In this document: one piece after another, positions 16,912 to 25,484 of the stretch
Position numbering within the stretch: position 1 is the stretch's first letter
Layout of the letters: each line of letters opens with the position of its first letter
Assembly: GCF_021044685.1 (NCBI RefSeq)
Contig: NZ_CP088014.1
Span: 6,248,001-6,312,000 of the forward strand
Length of the DNA: 64,000 nucleotides
Origin: Bradyrhizobium daqingense
GTDB taxonomy: Bacteria > Pseudomonadota > Alphaproteobacteria > Rhizobiales > Xanthobacteraceae
Reading direction: 5' to 3'
Notes under the pieces: model-generated
Seen by the model: only the letters and a program-made list of their open reading frames with translations
Database searches by the model: none
What the model was told of the DNA's origin: nothing
Program-made: the position numbers and the translations under genes

Positions 16912-17217
16912 TCAGCAGCCGCGGCAGATGCTCTTCATCTTCTTGTCGAGCTGCTTGTTCTCGGCGTTGACGGTGGCATCAGCCGCTCCGCTTGCGCCGG
17001 TGCCCGTGGTGACTCCGGAGCCCGGGCCGGACGATTGAGCCGTACCGAGGCTGTTGGTCCCGGGCGGCGGCGCCGGCGCGTTGGCGACACCTCCGGTCGA
17101 TCCCGTCGAGCCGCCGGCACCGCCGGTCGCCTGCGCGAACGATGCGGCCGGCATCGCCGCGAGGACGAGGATCACGACCATGGACTTGATTGCAGCGGTT
17201 GCGGACGATCGGGCCAT
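16912..17217 (-). CDS. small secreted Gly/Ser/Thr-rich protein
   Basis: 101 aa from the ATG at 17217, with GGGAGA 7 nt upstream; the upstream in-frame start at 17271 lacks such a site. Residues 1-29 form a signal peptide ending SFAQA. The mature part is low complexity (GGAGGSTGSTGG, APAPPPG), then a charged end with two Cys (MKSICRGC). It is probably a periplasmic or surface protein of unknown role, similar in style to other short Bradyrhizobium exported proteins. Confidence 0.7.
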   Translation of the reverse strand: MARSSATAAIKSMVVILVLAAMPAASFAQATGGAGGSTGSTGGVANAPAPPPGTNSLGTAQSSGPGSGVTTGTGASGAADATVNAENKQLDKKMKSICRGC

Positions 17218-17311
17218 CGGAATTCTCCCTTTGGCGGTCAACCGCTGCGGTGAAGACCGGTTCCGGAACAAATGCCGTCACATCAGCTTGAAAGCGAGGA
17301 GGCCAATCACG

Positions 17312-17476
17312 ATGACCGATCGCGATCCGTTTGCAGAGGGCGAGCGCGCCGCGCGCGACAACATTCCGGCCGAGGCCAATCCATATTCGAACGGCAGCGA
17401 CGAGCATGCGCTCTGGGCCGCCGGCCACGAGAAGGTGGCAGGCGCGATCGAGGCTCGCGAATCCGAGGGAAGCTGA
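17312..17476 (+). CDS. 54-aa protein resembling ribosome modulation factor
   Basis: 54 aa, with AGGAGG about 9 nt before the ATG. The spacing of residues in AEGERAARDNIPAEANPY...EHALWAAGHEKV fits the RMF/CrpP-like pattern: a small residue-rich helix, then N-P-Y, then W-x-x-G-H/W. In RMF this fold binds the 30S platform during stationary phase. The similarity is my pattern reading and not a database hit, so a ribosome role is only a hypothesis. The gene lies between two minus-strand genes. Confidence 0.7.
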   Translation: MTDRDPFAEGERAARDNIPAEANPYSNGSDEHALWAAGHEKVAGAIEARESEGS

Positions 17477-17507
17477 CGCTTCCTCTCGGAGTGGCGCCGG
17501 GCGGTCG

Positions 17508-19205
17508 CTACGCGGCCGCCACCATCTTCTCGGTGCGATCCTCGACCATGGTCACGAACATGTGGGACTCTTCGCCCGCGCCGCCGATCTGGACCCGGCG
17601 GGCCGAGATCACGCGGCGCCCGCGCGCAGGATTGTCGATGGTGTCGATGATCGGTTCGAGCTGCTGCTTTTGTGCCAGCAGTTGCTTGTCGCGTCGTTCG
17701 ATCAACTCGGCCGCCTCCGCGGAGAACAGTTCCCGCGCGGTCTTGCCGATGATCTCGCCGCGCGACATGCCGATCATCTTCTCGGCGGCCTTGTTGACGA
17801 AGACGTAGCGCAGATTGCGCGCATCCTTGGCGATGATGCCTTCGGCCACGTTCTCGATGATGGTCGCGAGGAAGCGCTCCATCCGCTCCAAGATGCGCTG
17901 GCGCTGGCGCTGCTCGGTGACGTCCTCCTGGACCGACACCCAGCCGCCACCGTCCATCGGCCGCTCGTAGATCTTGATGATGCGGTCGTCGTTCAACACG
18001 ATCTCGTAGGACGTCGGCTCGCGCCTGGCGATGCGGTCGAGAACCGCCGCAACATATTTCGTGACGTCGCCGCTGAACAGCCCGCTCTCGACCCGGTGTT
18101 GGAGGATGTCCTCGAGGGTTGCCGATCCCGGCTGGATCGTCTCGGGCAGATCGTAGATCTTCCGGTAGTTGGTGTTCATCGCCACCACGCCGGCCTTGCC
18201 GTCCAGCATGATCAGGCCCTGCGGGATGCTGTTGATCGCAGCCGAGAGCTGCCACTTCTTGGCCTGGTATTTATCGTTGAACTTGTCGCGCTCGGTCATC
18301 GCGGCGTCGCGCGCCTGCGCGGTGCCGAGCTCCAGCTCCTCGAGCTCGAAGATGCGCGAGACTGCGTCGCGGAAGTTCTGCACCGCGCGTGCAAGATGCC
18401 CGATCTCGTCGTGACGGCCGAGATGCGGCACCTCGCTCTTGACGTCGCCTTGCGCGATCCGATCGGTCGCCTGGGTGATTTCGGACAGGGCGCCGACGAT
18501 CGAGCTGCGCATGACCACGACGTTGAGCGCCGCCAGCATCAAGGCGGCGAGCCCGAGCGCGAACAGATAGGCGGCCGCATAGCGGTTGTCGTTGGCGAGA
18601 TCGTCCGCCTCGCGGGCACGCTGCTGGTAGATGCGTTCGAGCGCCTCGATATCGCTGTTGAGCTTGCTGCGCACCGACCGGTTGGCGTCGTTGTCGCCCC
18701 ATTCGCGCGCCGCAGCCGAGCTGATCTCCACTCCGCGTCGCACCAGCTCCTGACGGAAGTCGATGAACTGCTGGATGCGCTGCCGGAAGCTCGAGAACAG
18801 TTCGGCCTCCTCTTTGCCGATGTTCTTCTCCATGTTCTTCACGGCTTCGGCAAGCTCTCGGTTGCGCCGCAAGAGGCCATCCGCGAACTGCTTCATCCTG
18901 GCGCGATCGGCCGTCATATAGATGCCGCGCGATTCCATGACGATCGCATAGATCAGCGCATTGATGCGCCCGACGTTGATCGCCGCCGCGGCCGAGGAGG
19001 CATGCATGTGGCGGTAGGTCGTCTGCAGGCGCACCGACTGGACCGACATCACGAGCAGGAAGGTGGTGACGATCGCCAGGAAGGCGGCGATGCTGTAGAC
19101 CTTCTCGGCGACCGTCAGCGTGTCGGCGCCGCGCGCGAACCTTACAAACTTCTTCAATAATTTGGTCCCGGCACCGAAGCCGGATCCCAGCGCCGTCGTA
19201 CGCAT
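17508..19205 (-). CDS. membrane HAMP-PAS-PAS sensor without an output domain
   Basis: 565 aa. TM1 (about 37-55) and TM2 (about 212-232) flank a helical periplasmic sensor domain of about 155 residues. A HAMP domain follows (about 233-285), then a coiled-coil linker, a PAS-7 type domain (SAINSIPQGLIMLDGKAGVVAMN) and a second PAS domain (IIENVAEGIIAKDARN...). It stops right after that PAS domain at DRTEKMVAAA, where relatives usually continue into GGDEF/EAL or histidine-kinase domains. No signalling output is encoded in the same strand downstream. It may act through a partner protein or be a truncated receptor. Confidence 0.85.
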   Translation of the reverse strand: MRTTALGSGFGAGTKLLKKFVRFARGADTLTVAEKVYSIAAFLAIVTTFLLVMSVQSVRLQTTYRHMHASSAAAAINVGRINALIYAIVMESRGIYMTADRARMKQFADGLLRRNRELAEAVKNMEKNIGKEEAELFSSFRQRIQQFIDFRQELVRRGVEISSAAAREWGDNDANRSVRSKLNSDIEALERIYQQRAREADDLANDNRYAAAYLFALGLAALMLAALNVVVMRSSIVGALSEITQATDRIAQGDVKSEVPHLGRHDEIGHLARAVQNFRDAVSRIFELEELELGTAQARDAAMTERDKFNDKYQAKKWQLSAAINSIPQGLIMLDGKAGVVAMNTNYRKIYDLPETIQPGSATLEDILQHRVESGLFSGDVTKYVAAVLDRIARREPTSYEIVLNDDRIIKIYERPMDGGGWVSVQEDVTEQRQRQRILERMERFLATIIENVAEGIIAKDARNLRYVFVNKAAEKMIGMSRGEIIGKTARELFSAEAAELIERRDKQLLAQKQQLEPIIDTIDNPARGRRVISARRVQIGGAGEESHMFVTMVEDRTEKMVAAA

Positions 19206-19312
19206 GGCGCCGCTCCTCCTGGTTGAAAACGCTCAACAATGAGCGCGATCGCACTAGCGGAGGATTAAGCGAGCGAGCTGTATTTTTACGGTAAGGAGCC
19301 CCTGCGGGCCGG

Positions 19313-19843
19313 TCAGCCGATCCGCTTCAGGCCCTTCTTGAACCGCGGACCGTTGGCCACGTAGAACCTGGCCGCGCTCCCCATCTTCTGGACCTGGGCG
19401 TCGTCGAGCGTGCGGATTACGCGCGCCGGCGAGCCGATGATCAGTGAGCGCTCGGGGAACTCCTTGCCCTCGGTGATGACGGAGCCGGCACCGACGATGC
19501 TGTTGCGGCCGATTTTGGCGCCGTTCATCACGATCGAGCCCATGCCGACGAGCGCGCCCTCCTCGATGGTGCAGCCGTGCAGGATGACATTGTGGCCGAC
19601 GGTGCAGTTCCTGCCGATGTGAAGCGGAAAGCCGAGATCGGTGTGGCAGGTCGAGCCGTCCTGGACATTGGCGCCCTCGCCGACCTCGATCCACTCATTG
19701 TCGCCGCGCAGCACCGCGCCGAACCAGACGCTCGCGCCCGGCTTCAGGCGCACCCGGCCGATCACGGTGGCGGTCTCCGCGATGAAATAATTGCCGTCGG
19801 CGGGAAGGTCGGGCGCCTGCCCGTCGAGCTCGTAGATCGCCAT
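19313..19843 (-). CDS. gamma-class carbonic anhydrase family protein
   Basis: 176 aa left-handed beta-helix of hexapeptide repeats. The three metal-ligand His positions are present (H67, H84 and H89, with the diagnostic spacing of five between the last two). Family members (YrdA, CaiE, PaaY, Cam) bind Zn or Fe and may hydrate CO2, though many lack measurable activity. It is cytoplasmic and trimeric by family. Single-gene transcript; the neighbour on the minus strand (19916) encodes an unrelated membrane protein. Confidence 0.92.
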   Translation of the reverse strand: MAIYELDGQAPDLPADGNYFIAETATVIGRVRLKPGASVWFGAVLRGDNEWIEVGEGANVQDGSTCHTDLGFPLHIGRNCTVGHNVILHGCTIEEGALVGMGSIVMNGAKIGRNSIVGAGSVITEGKEFPERSLIIGSPARVIRTLDDAQVQKMGSAARFYVANGPRFKKGLKRIG

Positions 19844-19915
19844 GGGGGTCTCCTGTCAGGATGATCCTGGCATAGCGAAACGGCGGCCTGGACGCAAAGG
19901 GCCGAATGGCGGGCG

Positions 19916-20245
19916 TCAGCCCAGCACGCCGGCCGCGCGCAGCGTCATCAGGAAGAAGGTGCCGCTCATCATGCTCCAGAAGCCGGCGATGACGGTCGCC
20001 ATCATCACGAACTCGGCGCGGCGGCTTTCCATCCGCAGGCCGCGAAGCGTGTTGCGCATGATGATGAAGGGCGCCGCGAACACCAGGAACGGCACCGCCG
20101 CGAAGGTCTTCGGCGCCACGCCGTCCTGCAGCAGGCTGAAGCCGGCGGGACGCTGCGCGAACGCCTGATATCCGTTCACGAGCGCGCCCGCGAGCGCGAA
20201 ACCGATAAAGATCGAGAAGAAGGTATTGAGAGCTTCAGGTGTCAT
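19916..20245 (-). CDS. hypothetical membrane protein, about 109 aa
   Basis: 109 aa from the ATG at 20245, preceded by GGGCGGA; a GTG nine codons upstream is an alternative. Three to four hydrophobic segments are predicted (FFSIFIGFALAGALVNGY, FAAVPFLVFAAPFIIM, EFVMMATVIAGFWSMMSGTFFLM). Proteins of this size and pattern are common single-copy membrane proteins in Bradyrhizobiaceae with no assigned role. Confidence 0.75.
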   Translation of the reverse strand: MTPEALNTFFSIFIGFALAGALVNGYQAFAQRPAGFSLLQDGVAPKTFAAVPFLVFAAPFIIMRNTLRGLRMESRRAEFVMMATVIAGFWSMMSGTFFLMTLRAAGVLG

Positions 20246-20465
20246 CGGAAGTCCGCCCTTACGCAACGCCACCGCCTTCCTGTGACAAAGAGTGCGGGTT
20301 AACGCTACATTATCCTTAAGGGAAGGTTAACGCCGCCCGCCAGCCTGCGCAGGGCCCTCCCCCTTGCCCCGCAGCCGGGAACGCTCCGCCAAATCGCCGC
20401 CGCGTGGCATATTCGCCGCTGATTCGTCGGCTAGCGGCCGACGTCCCGCTCTCTTGCGCTAGTTC

Positions 20466-21173
20466 ATGACGGTGTTTTCGGCAGCCTCCCCTCGCTTTCC
20501 CCGGATGCGCACCCGCGCGCACGTCGTCCCGATCGTGCTCGGCGGCATCGCTGCGGTCTCCGCGGTGGGGCTCGTCGCCTATCTCTTGTGGCCGACCTGG
20601 GGCACGCGCGGCGCCAACGCCCCGGACAAGCTGCCGGTGAGCGTCGGCGGCACGCTGTTCAACCTGCCGGTGACCGCGATCCGGATGAAGATCCAGCGCC
20701 ATTCCGGACCGCAGGAGCGGATCGATCTCGACTTCCTCTATCCCTCGCTGGAACCGCCCGGCGCACCCAAGCACGTCACCGCCGACACGGTGGAGGCGGC
20801 GGTGCACTCGATCGACCGCATCTTCCTGTCGATCGCGGCCCATCACGATGCGCTCGCGCCCGAGCAGCGCACGACCACGATCTATCCCCGCTATCTCGAC
20901 CCGGCCGCACCGAAAGCCGAGGACGGCCTGACGATGCGGATGTTCCGCGCGGACACGCCCTATGGCAGCGAAGACCTCTATTCCGCCGCCAGCCCCGCAC
21001 TGACCGCGCGCTGCACCCGCGATGCGGCGACCCCGGGCATGTGCCTCTCCGAGCGCCGCGTCGGCGGCGCCGACCTCACCTTCCGCTTTCCGCGCAGCTG
21101 GCTGTCGCAGTGGCGCGACGTGGCGGAGGCGATGGAGAAGCTGACGGCGCAGCTGCGCGGGCCGAAGGGGTGA
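20466..21173 (+). CDS. hypothetical protein with N-terminal membrane anchor
   Basis: 235 aa. One transmembrane helix (about 19-41, VVPIVLGGIAAVSAVGLVAYLLW) is followed by a 190-residue soluble domain with LDFLYPSLEPPG and two Cys (RCTRD, GMCLSE) that could form a periplasmic disulfide. I do not recognise the family. Codon use matches its neighbours. It is followed by two tandem hairpins that can serve as a terminator. Confidence 0.75.
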   Translation: MTVFSAASPRFPRMRTRAHVVPIVLGGIAAVSAVGLVAYLLWPTWGTRGANAPDKLPVSVGGTLFNLPVTAIRMKIQRHSGPQERIDLDFLYPSLEPPGAPKHVTADTVEAAVHSIDRIFLSIAAHHDALAPEQRTTTIYPRYLDPAAPKAEDGLTMRMFRADTPYGSEDLYSAASPALTARCTRDAATPGMCLSERRVGGADLTFRFPRSWLSQWRDVAEAMEKLTAQLRGPKG

Positions 21174-21264
21174 GCGGTCGGGACGGCTTGGTGCCTCTCA
21201 AAACGAACCGCGAAAACAACCCCATGCACAGTAGACAAGTGCTTGGCAGGACTTGGTATTTCAA

Positions 21265-21300
21265 AAGCGCTCCACAGCGCTTCTGATTTTTAGAAATCAG
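21265..21300 (+). terminator. tandem hairpins after the 20466 gene
   Basis: AAGCGCT-CCAC-AGCGCTT (21265-21282) is followed immediately by CTGATTT-TTAG-AAATCAG (21283-21300), a second stem whose left arm contains a T-run. Together they fit an intrinsic terminator for the plus-strand gene ending at 21173. Confidence 0.55.
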
Positions 21301-21350
21301 GTTGCTGCATCGGGCAAAACAGAGGCATGATGGCAGGATAAAGCAGTCCT

Positions 21351-21408
21351 CGTCATTGCGAGCCACCGGGGCCGCGCGTTCGCGCGGACCCGGTGGCTCA
21401 CAATGACG
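21351..21408. repeat. 58-bp palindromic intergenic repeat
   Basis: Two 28-nt arms (21351-21378 and 21381-21408) form a near-perfect inverted repeat with two wobble-type differences and a 2-nt loop. The end motif CGTCATTGCGAGC belongs to a repeat class scattered through Bradyrhizobium and Rhodopseudomonas intergenic DNA. Its role is unknown (RNA stability, nucleoid binding or non-autonomous mobility). Confidence 0.75.
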
Positions 21409-21483
21409 ATGTGGAAAGAGCGCGCTTCAATCTTCGCTGCGTGCCGGACGCAGCGCAGCGTCCGCAGCGACGGCGTAAAAAAG

Positions 21484-21702
21484 CTACTCCTGATCAACGA
21501 GATCGTCTTCGAGGATCGCCATCTGGAACTGGAACGAGCGATCGTCGTCCTCGTCGTCGACGAAGAGCACGCCGATGAATTCCTCGCCGATATAGACCTC
21601 GGCGGAATCGTCCTTCTTCGGCCGCGGCACGACGCGGATCTTGGGATTGCCGAATACGCGCTTCAGATACGCGTCCAGCTTTCTGACTTCTTTGACGTCC
21701 AC
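21484..21702 (-). CDS. DUF3126 family protein
   Basis: 72 aa acidic protein with the family pattern KLDAYLKRVFGNPKIRV...AEVYIGEEFIGVLFVDDEDDDRSF. DUF3126 is a short, conserved alphaproteobacterial family of unknown function, usually encoded beside cysE as here (cysE is next on the same strand). It is cytoplasmic by composition. Confidence 0.9.
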   Translation of the reverse strand: MDVKEVRKLDAYLKRVFGNPKIRVVPRPKKDDSAEVYIGEEFIGVLFVDDEDDDRSFQFQMAILEDDLVDQE

Positions 21703-21791
21703 GGCAAGTCTCCGATCGAAATGGGTCGGCGGGTTTTAGGACGAGACGCGACGAACCGCCAGCATGAATTGCCAAACAATTTGGGGACGAA

Positions 21792-21816
21792 AAAAGGGCG
21801 GAAAATCCGCCCTTTT
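21792..21816 (-). terminator. Rho-independent terminator of cysE
   Basis: An 11-bp stem AAAAGGGCGGA/TCCGCCCTTTT with a 3-nt loop lies 8 nt past the cysE stop. On the minus strand it ends in a run of T. It is symmetric enough to work in both directions. Confidence 0.88.
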
Positions 21817-21823
21817 CGCAAGA

Positions 21824-22648
21824 TCAAAGCCCCATCGCGTTGATCATCTGATCCATGGTGCGCGACGGCTCAGCGCAGCCGGCTTCGCCGACGATCTTGG
21901 CGGGCACGCCAGCGACCGTGACGTTGTGCGGCACCGGCTTGACCACGACAGAGCCCGCCGCGATGCGCGCGCAATGGCCGATCTCGATGTTGCCAAGGAT
22001 CTTCGCGCCGGCGCCGATCAGGACGCCATGGCGGATCTTCGGGTGACGGTCCTCGTTCTCCTTGCCGGTGCCGCCGAGCGTGACGCCGTGCAGGATCGAG
22101 ACGTCGTCCTCGATCACCGCCGTCTCACCGCAGACGAAGCCGGTGGCGTGGTCGAGGAAGATGCCGCGGCCGATGCGCGCGGCCGGATTGATGTCAGTCT
22201 GGAACACCGCCGACGACCGGCTCTGAAGGTAGTAGGCGAAATCCTTGCGACCCTTCAGATAGAGCCAGTGCGCGAGGCGATGGGTCTGGATGGCATGAAA
22301 GCCCTTGAAGTAGAGCAAGGGATCGATGAAGCGCGAGGTCGCGGGATCGCGGTCGTAAACGGCAACGAGGTCGGCACGGAAGGCATTGCCGAGATCAGGA
22401 TCGTCGCGCAGCGCCTCAATATAAGCCTGGCGCACGAGGTCGCCCGACAGCGCGGAGTGATCGAGGCGGTCGGCGACGCGGTGGACCACAGAATCTTCCA
22501 GTCGGCCGTGATGCAGCACCGCCGAATAGATGAAGGTCGCAAGCTCCGGCTCGCGGCGGACGATGTCCTCCGCTTCGCTGCGGATCCGGTCCCAGATCGG
22601 ATCGAGCGAAGCGAGCTTTCCTCCCGGATTGACCTGATGCACTGCCAT
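21824..22648 (-). CDS. cysE: serine O-acetyltransferase
   Basis: 274 aa from the ATG at 22648; an upstream extension to 22819 has no family support. It acetylates L-serine with acetyl-CoA, the first step of cysteine synthesis. The N-terminal helical domain (about 10-140) is followed by left-handed beta-helix hexapeptides with the active-site LDHATG and HGVTLGGTG motifs, and a C-terminal tail ending MDQMINAMGL. The tail lacks the terminal DFxI motif used to dock cysteine synthase in enteric CysE, though the Ile and Met near the end might serve. Confidence 0.93.
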   Translation of the reverse strand: MAVHQVNPGGKLASLDPIWDRIRSEAEDIVRREPELATFIYSAVLHHGRLEDSVVHRVADRLDHSALSGDLVRQAYIEALRDDPDLGNAFRADLVAVYDRDPATSRFIDPLLYFKGFHAIQTHRLAHWLYLKGRKDFAYYLQSRSSAVFQTDINPAARIGRGIFLDHATGFVCGETAVIEDDVSILHGVTLGGTGKENEDRHPKIRHGVLIGAGAKILGNIEIGHCARIAAGSVVVKPVPHNVTVAGVPAKIVGEAGCAEPSRTMDQMINAMGL

Positions 22649-22923
22649 GGGATCTGCTCTTTCGAATGGGCTGGTTTTGCTGGCTCTATAGCACAGTCTA
22701 GGCGACGAAGTCCTGACGGGCTTGCCTGAGAGTGAACAGTGCCTTGCCCGGGAAGGCAAGCCAAAGCATTGATAAACAAGACTTTCTTCTGACGCTCCCG
22801 GACGGGAAGGTCGGCTCAAAGTGGTCAGAGTTTTGCCAAATTCAAGCCGGGCGGCGTCAAACTATTGGTGAATTCTCCCCCAACCGTTATTGCGGGCATG
22901 ATCCGAACGGGGGCAGAGCAGAT

Positions 22924-24282
22924 TTGAGCATCACCACCGACCAATTGCGCACGCGCGCCGCGGCTTCCTTTTGGCTGCGGGTGGCTGCAATGGCCCTGCC
23001 CCTCCTGATGATCGTGCCGGCATTTTGGAACGGCTATCCGTTGTTGCAGTGGGATACCGGCGGCTATCTGGCGCGCTGGTACGAAGGCTATCTCGTCCCG
23101 AGCCGCTCCACCGTGTTCGGCATCTATCTGCACTATGGCGAGAGCTTCGGCTTCTGGATCAATCTCGCGGTCCAATCGCTGGCGACGCTGTGGCTGTTGC
23201 AGCTCACCTTGCGCGTGCTCTCGATGATGCAGACCGTCCGCTTCGTCGCGATCAGTGTGCTCCTGATCCTGTCGACAGCCCTGCCCTGGCTCGCGAGCAT
23301 GTTGCTCACCGACATCTTTGCGGGACTATCGGTGCTGTCGCTGTTCCTGCTGGTGATCGGCGGACACCGCACCTCGGCACTCGAAAAGATCGCGCTGTTC
23401 GTCTTCACCGCCTTTGCGGCCGCGACCCACAGCGCAACGCTCGGCGTGCTGCTCGGCCTGTGCGCGGCCGGCTGGATGGCGCGGCCGCTGCTCGGACCTC
23501 GGCTTCCGCTGGCGGGATTGGCGCAGGCGAGCCTGACCATCGTCGCGGGCGGCCTGATGCTGATGTCGGCGAATTATGCGCTGTCGGGCAAATGGACCTG
23601 GACGCCCGGCGGCTATGGCGTCGCCTTCGGCCGCATGATGCAGGACGGCATCGTTGCGCGCTACCTCAACGACCGCTGCCCGCGTGAAAGTTACAAGCTC
23701 TGCCCCTATCGCAACGAGCTTCCGACGAGCGCCGACGAGTTCCTGTGGGGCAAGAGCGTGTTCAACACGCTCGGCCGCTTCCAGGGCATGAACGAGGAGA
23801 TGGGCTACATCGTCGTGCATTCGCTGGCGGACTATCCGGCCTGGCAGGCCGGCGCGGCACTACGGGCGATGGGCCAGCAATTGCTGCATGTCGCGACCGG
23901 CGAAGGCACCAACGGCTGGATCCCGCACACCCGCGGCATCATTGAGCGCTACATTCCCTCACAGGCCGCCCCGATGCGCGCGGCGCGGCAGCAGCACTGG
24001 GGTGTCGATTTCGACTACGTGAACTGGCTGCATGTTCCCGTTGCGCTGGTTTCGATGCTGGGGCTGGTTTTGCTCCTTGCGCATGCGCTGACGAACCGCC
24101 GGCTCGACGATCTGACGCTGCTGGCGGCGACGGTGACGCTGGCGCTGCTCGGCAACGCCTTCATCTGCGGCGTGGTCTCGGGCCCGCACGACCGCTACGG
24201 CGCGCGGATGGTGTGGGTCGCGACCTTCGTGGTGCTGATCGCGCTGGCGCGGCGGTTTGGTGACAACGTCAAGGCGCGATGA
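22924..24282 (+). CDS. hypothetical polytopic membrane protein
   Basis: 452 aa from a TTG at 22924, preceded by a G-rich Shine-Dalgarno-like stretch; the in-frame ATG at 22732 would add 64 residues unlike a protein of this type. About ten transmembrane helices are predicted. An early periplasmic loop contains LLQWDTGGYLARWYEGYLVPSRS, reminiscent of the acidic first loop of GT-C glycosyltransferases, but no standard catalytic signature is clear. A large loop (about 245-335) lies before the last helices. Function unknown. Confidence 0.75.
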   Translation: MSITTDQLRTRAAASFWLRVAAMALPLLMIVPAFWNGYPLLQWDTGGYLARWYEGYLVPSRSTVFGIYLHYGESFGFWINLAVQSLATLWLLQLTLRVLSMMQTVRFVAISVLLILSTALPWLASMLLTDIFAGLSVLSLFLLVIGGHRTSALEKIALFVFTAFAAATHSATLGVLLGLCAAGWMARPLLGPRLPLAGLAQASLTIVAGGLMLMSANYALSGKWTWTPGGYGVAFGRMMQDGIVARYLNDRCPRESYKLCPYRNELPTSADEFLWGKSVFNTLGRFQGMNEEMGYIVVHSLADYPAWQAGAALRAMGQQLLHVATGEGTNGWIPHTRGIIERYIPSQAAPMRAARQQHWGVDFDYVNWLHVPVALVSMLGLVLLLAHALTNRRLDDLTLLAATVTLALLGNAFICGVVSGPHDRYGARMVWVATFVVLIALARRFGDNVKAR

Positions 24283-24399
24283 GATTGGGATGAACCTTGT
24301 CGGGCTTGGTTTCGTCCGAGCAAGCGATCGCTTTCATCGGAAAGGAACACCCCGAACAGACTTGGCGTTCAACGGCCTATCCGCCGCGGCAAAGAAGGA

Positions 24400-24558
24400 T
24401 CACGTGGGACCTAAAGCGCTTAAAAGCCCGACGACTATGGGAACGAGCCCAACGATGATCCATAGGACAGGTGAGCTGGACGACAGGCCGGCAACAATGA
24501 TCCAGACGCCGAAGAGGACGATGATCGTCGAAATCGCATAAGCAACCGCTCTGTCCAT
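24400..24558 (-). CDS. small two-helix membrane protein
   Basis: 52 aa from the ATG at 24558. Two hydrophobic helices (VAYAISTIIVLFGVWIIVAGL and WIIVGLVPIVVGLLSAL) are separated by a short SSSSP turn. A longer in-frame start at 24699 would add a basic, unlikely N-terminus. The Shine-Dalgarno sequence is weak. The composition is typical of small alphaproteobacterial inner-membrane proteins. No function can be assigned. Confidence 0.5.
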   Translation of the reverse strand: MDRAVAYAISTIIVLFGVWIIVAGLSSSSPVLWIIVGLVPIVVGLLSALGPT

Positions 24559-25106
24559 GTGCGAACCGTTTTGTCGCCATTCGACGCCGAGCCGTGCCAA
24601 ACGTTCCTGCGCAAGCGCTTCCGAGAGATAACAGCGGGATCGCCACGCGAACCGGCGCGCCCCTCGGAGTGATCCGAGGAGCGGCAAGTTCTCCGGCATC
24701 CGGAAATGCAGCGGCCCCGGCGAACAAACGCCGGGACCGTTTATTTAGTCGGCAAGCGGAACGACTTTCCCCATTCAGAGTCGAATCCAAGCTCCCGACC
24801 CGTCCCCAAGCCAAAAGCCCCCCGTCGGGAGCAAACCTTCCGCAAGGTTGGCGACCTCGGACCCCAAACCGAGGTCGTTTGCGCGGATACCAATAGAAAA
24901 CGGCCGCCCGAAGGCGGCAGCTAACTTCGTTGAGAGACCTGCTGCAAGGTGGGCCGCCTCAACTGGCCCCTTTGCAGATCAGCACCAAACCTTGCGACAA
25001 GAATTGCTAGAGTCAGTCGCTAGGATCAAATCCGACAATATCCAGTGGAGGCCGGCCGATCAGTTCAGCTGGCACTCATCACGGAGGTTTTTAGCGCCGC
25101 TCGGCG
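24559..25106. other. hairpin-rich gene-poor region
   Basis: No convincing gene. Three stable hairpins are seen. The first is 24712-24722 with 24729-24739, one mismatch, then TTTATTT on the plus strand. The second is 24852-24860 with 24869-24877. The third is 24903-24908 with 24913-24918, which on the minus strand is a TTCG-loop stem followed by CGTTTTC and is a good terminator for the PRC-barrel gene. The first could end plus-strand transcripts. Confidence 0.55.
24895..24918 (-). terminator. terminator downstream of the PRC-barrel gene
   Basis: On the minus strand GCCGCC-TTCG-GGCGGC is followed by CGTTTTC. The stable UUCG tetraloop and the T-run fit an intrinsic terminator, though it lies about 190 nt past the gene's stop. 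Confidence 0.55.
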
Positions 25107-25484
25107 TTATAGGCCACCTCGCCCTTCCCAATAGGTGGGCGTCCCATAATACCGGTGAGTCTGCGTTTCCCAGTCTCGATCCTGCCAAGAGTCATCGCTG
25201 AACTCAGGCGCGTCTCTCAGCTGTTGCTCAGTGATGTTGGTTCGAAAACCGTCAAGCGACGTATCATATTTCAGAGCGCCCCAGGGAATGGGGTAGTGGC
25301 TGTGACCCAAGCCAACAAATCCACCGAAGCTCATGACGGCATAAGCTACGCGGCCTGACACCTTGTCGATGATGAGGTGATCAATCTCGCCGATATTCGT
25401 TCCGTCTGCTCCATAAACTTCGGTTCCCTGAATGTCCTCGCTTGAGATGCAGTGATGATCCGGATGGGCTGTTGCGCGGGCCAT
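25107..25484 (-). CDS. PRC-barrel domain protein
   Basis: 125 aa. A single PRC-barrel (about residues 12-80) shows the repeat pattern EVYGADGTNIGEIDHLIIDKVSGRVAYAVMSFGGF, known from the photosynthetic reaction centre H subunit and RimM. The second half contains Asp/Trp/Tyr-rich sequence (DDSWQDRDWE, HRYYGTPTYW). Such stand-alone proteins are common and often stress-induced in Bradyrhizobium; their partner is unknown. It is cytoplasmic by sequence. Confidence 0.9.
   Translation of the reverse strand: MARATAHPDHHCISSEDIQGTEVYGADGTNIGEIDHLIIDKVSGRVAYAVMSFGGFVGLGHSHYPIPWGALKYDTSLDGFRTNITEQQLRDAPEFSDDSWQDRDWETQTHRYYGTPTYWEGRGGL

Noticed and set aside
17331..19160. 609-aa plus-strand frame opposite the HAMP-PAS gene
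   Set aside because: Antisense frame produced by GC-rich codon bias; no domains.
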